A stretch of DNA of 64,000 bases from Haloglycomyces albus DSM 45210 (GTDB taxonomy: Bacteria > Actinomycetota > Actinomycetes > Mycobacteriales > Micromonosporaceae). The notes beneath the pieces are model-generated. The model made no database searches, had not been told where the DNA came from, and saw only the letters and a program-made list of their open reading frames with translations. Positions 62,252-64,000 of the stretch are shown one piece after another (the first letter of the stretch is position 1; every line of letters begins with the position of its first letter). The position numbers were made by a program, and so were the translations under genes. The stretch is from NCBI RefSeq assembly GCF_000527155.1, contig NZ_AZUQ01000001.1:607891-671890 (forward strand). Direction: 5' to 3'.

Positions 62252-63232
62252 TCATCGCACTTCGGTCCTGGGGAGTCCATATACCAAGGTGTGGGAGGCA
62301 ATGGCTTTCATCGCCTCTGGCACAGGAACTTCAAGCGAGGTCGTCTCATAGTCGCGGACAATTCCGTAGGAACAATAAAGCGCCTCAACGGGTTTGCGAT
62401 AGAGATCGCTCACCCCGAGTGATTGCTCCACGGCACGTTCGAGGTTGCTTCTGTCGACCTCTATCTCTCGGGCCGACAATCGTGACACGATGGTCGTCAA
62501 ACTACACGCCCGCTTGGCATCGCTTTCATCGTGTGTCATTTCATTAACTTGCGCCAATGCAGTTTGTGTCCGTTCCCGCAGTTCGTCGTGCGAACATTCA
62601 AAGGGGATTCCAAGCACGATGCCTCGGTCAATCTTCCACGCGGAATCCTGTTCGGACCAGGACTCCACATTGCAGGACAGTGAAGACGGAAAGTCGGCCT
62701 TGGCAATACGATCGTCAAAATCGTTGATCCGGTAATCCAATGTCACACCAATGGTCTTTAGTGCAGCATGGTCGACGAGGTCCATTTCGACGGAGTCATC
62801 GTCGATAAGGTGGTCGACGTACGACTTTATAACGTCGACCTGCGGTTCCGTCAGCACCGATTCATGGTGTCGGTGTGCCAGTACCAATGCTTCGGCACTC
62901 GTAATCCCAAACGGCCCCAACTCAATGAACGCCTCTAGACTGATTTTCGAATCAAATCGATCCCTATAACGCTCAAACTCGATTTCCGCCAGAACGCCCT
63001 CGGTATGCTTTCCAGCTACCACCGTGGCGATCGCACCGTAGATCACCTGGAATTCCTGATTACTGCGGTTCAACAGCAAGGTATTCCCCGCCGGAAGATC
63101 CACTTCTTCGAGGGCACTCGGGGACACAGACGGTTCCACGTTTTGCGATCCTTCAGTACACCCCGCGACCAACAGCAGAAAACCGACGAACATCGCCAAC
63201 ATTGAACGGCTCAATGACGAACCTCTTCCCAA
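62252..63232 (-). CDS. Second lipoprotein of unknown function
   Basis: A lipoprotein of 326 residues. The signal reads LAMFVGFLLLVAGC, a canonical lipobox. The mature protein has no recognised motif; three later cysteines are spread out. The start is uncertain: TTG near 63232 gives basic residues before the hydrophobic stretch, and an ATG ten codons further in is an alternative. First gene of a likely four-gene cluster ending in the FtsX-like permease. Confidence 0.72.
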   Translation of the reverse strand: MGRGSSLSRSMLAMFVGFLLLVAGCTEGSQNVEPSVSPSALEEVDLPAGNTLLLNRSNQEFQVIYGAIATVVAGKHTEGVLAEIEFERYRDRFDSKISLEAFIELGPFGITSAEALVLAHRHHESVLTEPQVDVIKSYVDHLIDDDSVEMDLVDHAALKTIGVTLDYRINDFDDRIAKADFPSSLSCNVESWSEQDSAWKIDRGIVLGIPFECSHDELRERTQTALAQVNEMTHDESDAKRACSLTTIVSRLSAREIEVDRSNLERAVEQSLGVSDLYRKPVEALYCSYGIVRDYETTSLEVPVPEAMKAIASHTLVYGLPRTEVR

Positions 63233-63292
63233 CCAAAGGGTGATCCCTGGTCAATAGGAATCACCCGGTACACAATCCGTTATCCAGAACGC

Positions 63293-63817
63293 TTAATAGG
63301 CAACTGCGGTATGAACCACGTCCATACCATTGAAACGGTGTGTAGCCGTTGTCGACGCGTACCTAAACCACGCACTGGTAGCCGAGGTAACCTTGCAGAC
63401 CGTGCCGCCAAAGGAGGTCGCAGCATAATAGGACGACCGCACCATTCCTTGGTATTTACAACCTGTACTCACGACGCTAAAGCTAGCGTGGCCTCCAGTG
63501 CTAAAGCTTCCGGTTGTTTTTCCAAATGAAACTCGTGAGTCCAGGCGAGTGCGACTCGATCCGTAAGCCTTGGAGTACAGCCTAACGTCGGTGGCTTTAC
63601 GTGTGATCGTCCAAAAACCACGATCAGTCACGTGCCGGCCAGAAAACGAAGTATATCCGCCATAGTAGCTATAGCTCCAGGAATCGGAGTCGAAGAGATA
63701 TTCGGTTTCGGCTTGAGCCGAAGCAGGTACGAAACTGAAAACGAGCGCTGTAGCGAGCGCCATCATGAGTAGAATCCGCGATGGGCGACGCAGACTCGAA
63801 GCGAAAGTAGAGTTCAC
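63293..63817 (-). CDS. Small secreted aromatic- and Ser-rich protein
   Basis: A 174-residue exported protein. A GTG start has AAGGAAGG upstream. The signal peptide runs to about residue 36 (SRILLMMALATALVFSFVPA, then SAQAE). The mature part is rich in Ser, Tyr, Thr and Gly with two cysteines (STGCKYQG; GGTVCKVT) that may form a disulfide, and looks like an all-beta domain. No family is recognised. It lies upstream of and in the same direction as the lipoprotein cluster. Confidence 0.75.
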   Translation of the reverse strand: MNSTFASSLRRPSRILLMMALATALVFSFVPASAQAETEYLFDSDSWSYSYYGGYTSFSGRHVTDRGFWTITRKATDVRLYSKAYGSSRTRLDSRVSFGKTTGSFSTGGHASFSVVSTGCKYQGMVRSSYYAATSFGGTVCKVTSATSAWFRYASTTATHRFNGMDVVHTAVAY

Positions 63818-64000
63818 AACTTTCCTTCCTTTGTCATCGGGCTATCCGCACCAACAGGCTACCTATCGGTACGTTTGCATTGTGCGTTCGAATGCTAATG
63901 ACACCATTGGATTAGGGTCAATAGATCATGGCAGGGTTACGCCAATTTCTTTTGGAATACATGGCGCCAAGGGGGCAAATCCCATAAATAGAAATTTATG

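Overview
The window looks like chromosomal DNA of a high-GC Gram-positive actinobacterium. Supporting signs are Lsr2, ClpC beside a ClgR-type box, a MsiK-type shared sugar ATPase, WXG100/EspC-like and YbaB proteins, an encoded tRNA CCA end, GTG starts and many leaderless genes. The family is not certain; Glycomycetales or a related group is my guess from overall character only.

Layout. 1-6.8 kb: the start of NADP-isocitrate dehydrogenase, an orphan peptide-binding lipoprotein, proline-catabolic P5C dehydrogenase, a DUF6912 protein and a purine permease. 7.2-9.7 kb: a cluster of small secreted proteins built from short two-cysteine modules resembling shortened chaplin domains. 10-11.3 kb: a secreted trypsin-like protease. 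11.5-18 kb: a maltose/maltodextrin locus (malE-malF-malG, divergent LacI regulator plus alpha-glucosidase); the likely ATPase (MsiK) is at 50.4 kb. 18-23.7 kb: unknown proteins, a zinc-finger coiled-coil protein, MenG, a 6C-like small RNA and a menaquinone-pathway-type deaminase.

23.8-27 kb is accessory: an IS630 copy with a broken transposase, then a putative immunity gene and a HINT-domain polymorphic toxin remnant frameshifted at an A6 run. 27.4-34 kb: adenosine deaminase, a DUF4272 protein and two related glycosyltransferases, one fused to a GT2 domain. 34.5-37.8 kb: a type VII secretion-associated cluster. 37.9-48 kb: ABC-F ATPase, subtilisin with P domain, ClpC followed by unusual structured repeats, Lsr2 and LysS. 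48-53.6 kb: Memo and AmrS, MsiK, a RibD-like reductase, DUF3817 and HhH proteins. 53.7-57.4 kb: tRNA-Thr carrying a decayed integrated element bounded by 74-bp att repeats and containing a broken phage tail gene and a dead IS5-type element. 57.6-64 kb: a 3-hydroxyisobutyryl-CoA hydrolase, a MacA/MacB-like pair without an ATPase, two lipoproteins and a small secreted protein.

The most novel candidates are the chaplin-like module cluster, the structured tandem repeats after clpC, the frameshifted HINT toxin/immunity cassette and the C-rich RNA before menG. About ten genes have a TANNNT box 6-8 nt before the start codon, which suggests widespread leaderless transcription.
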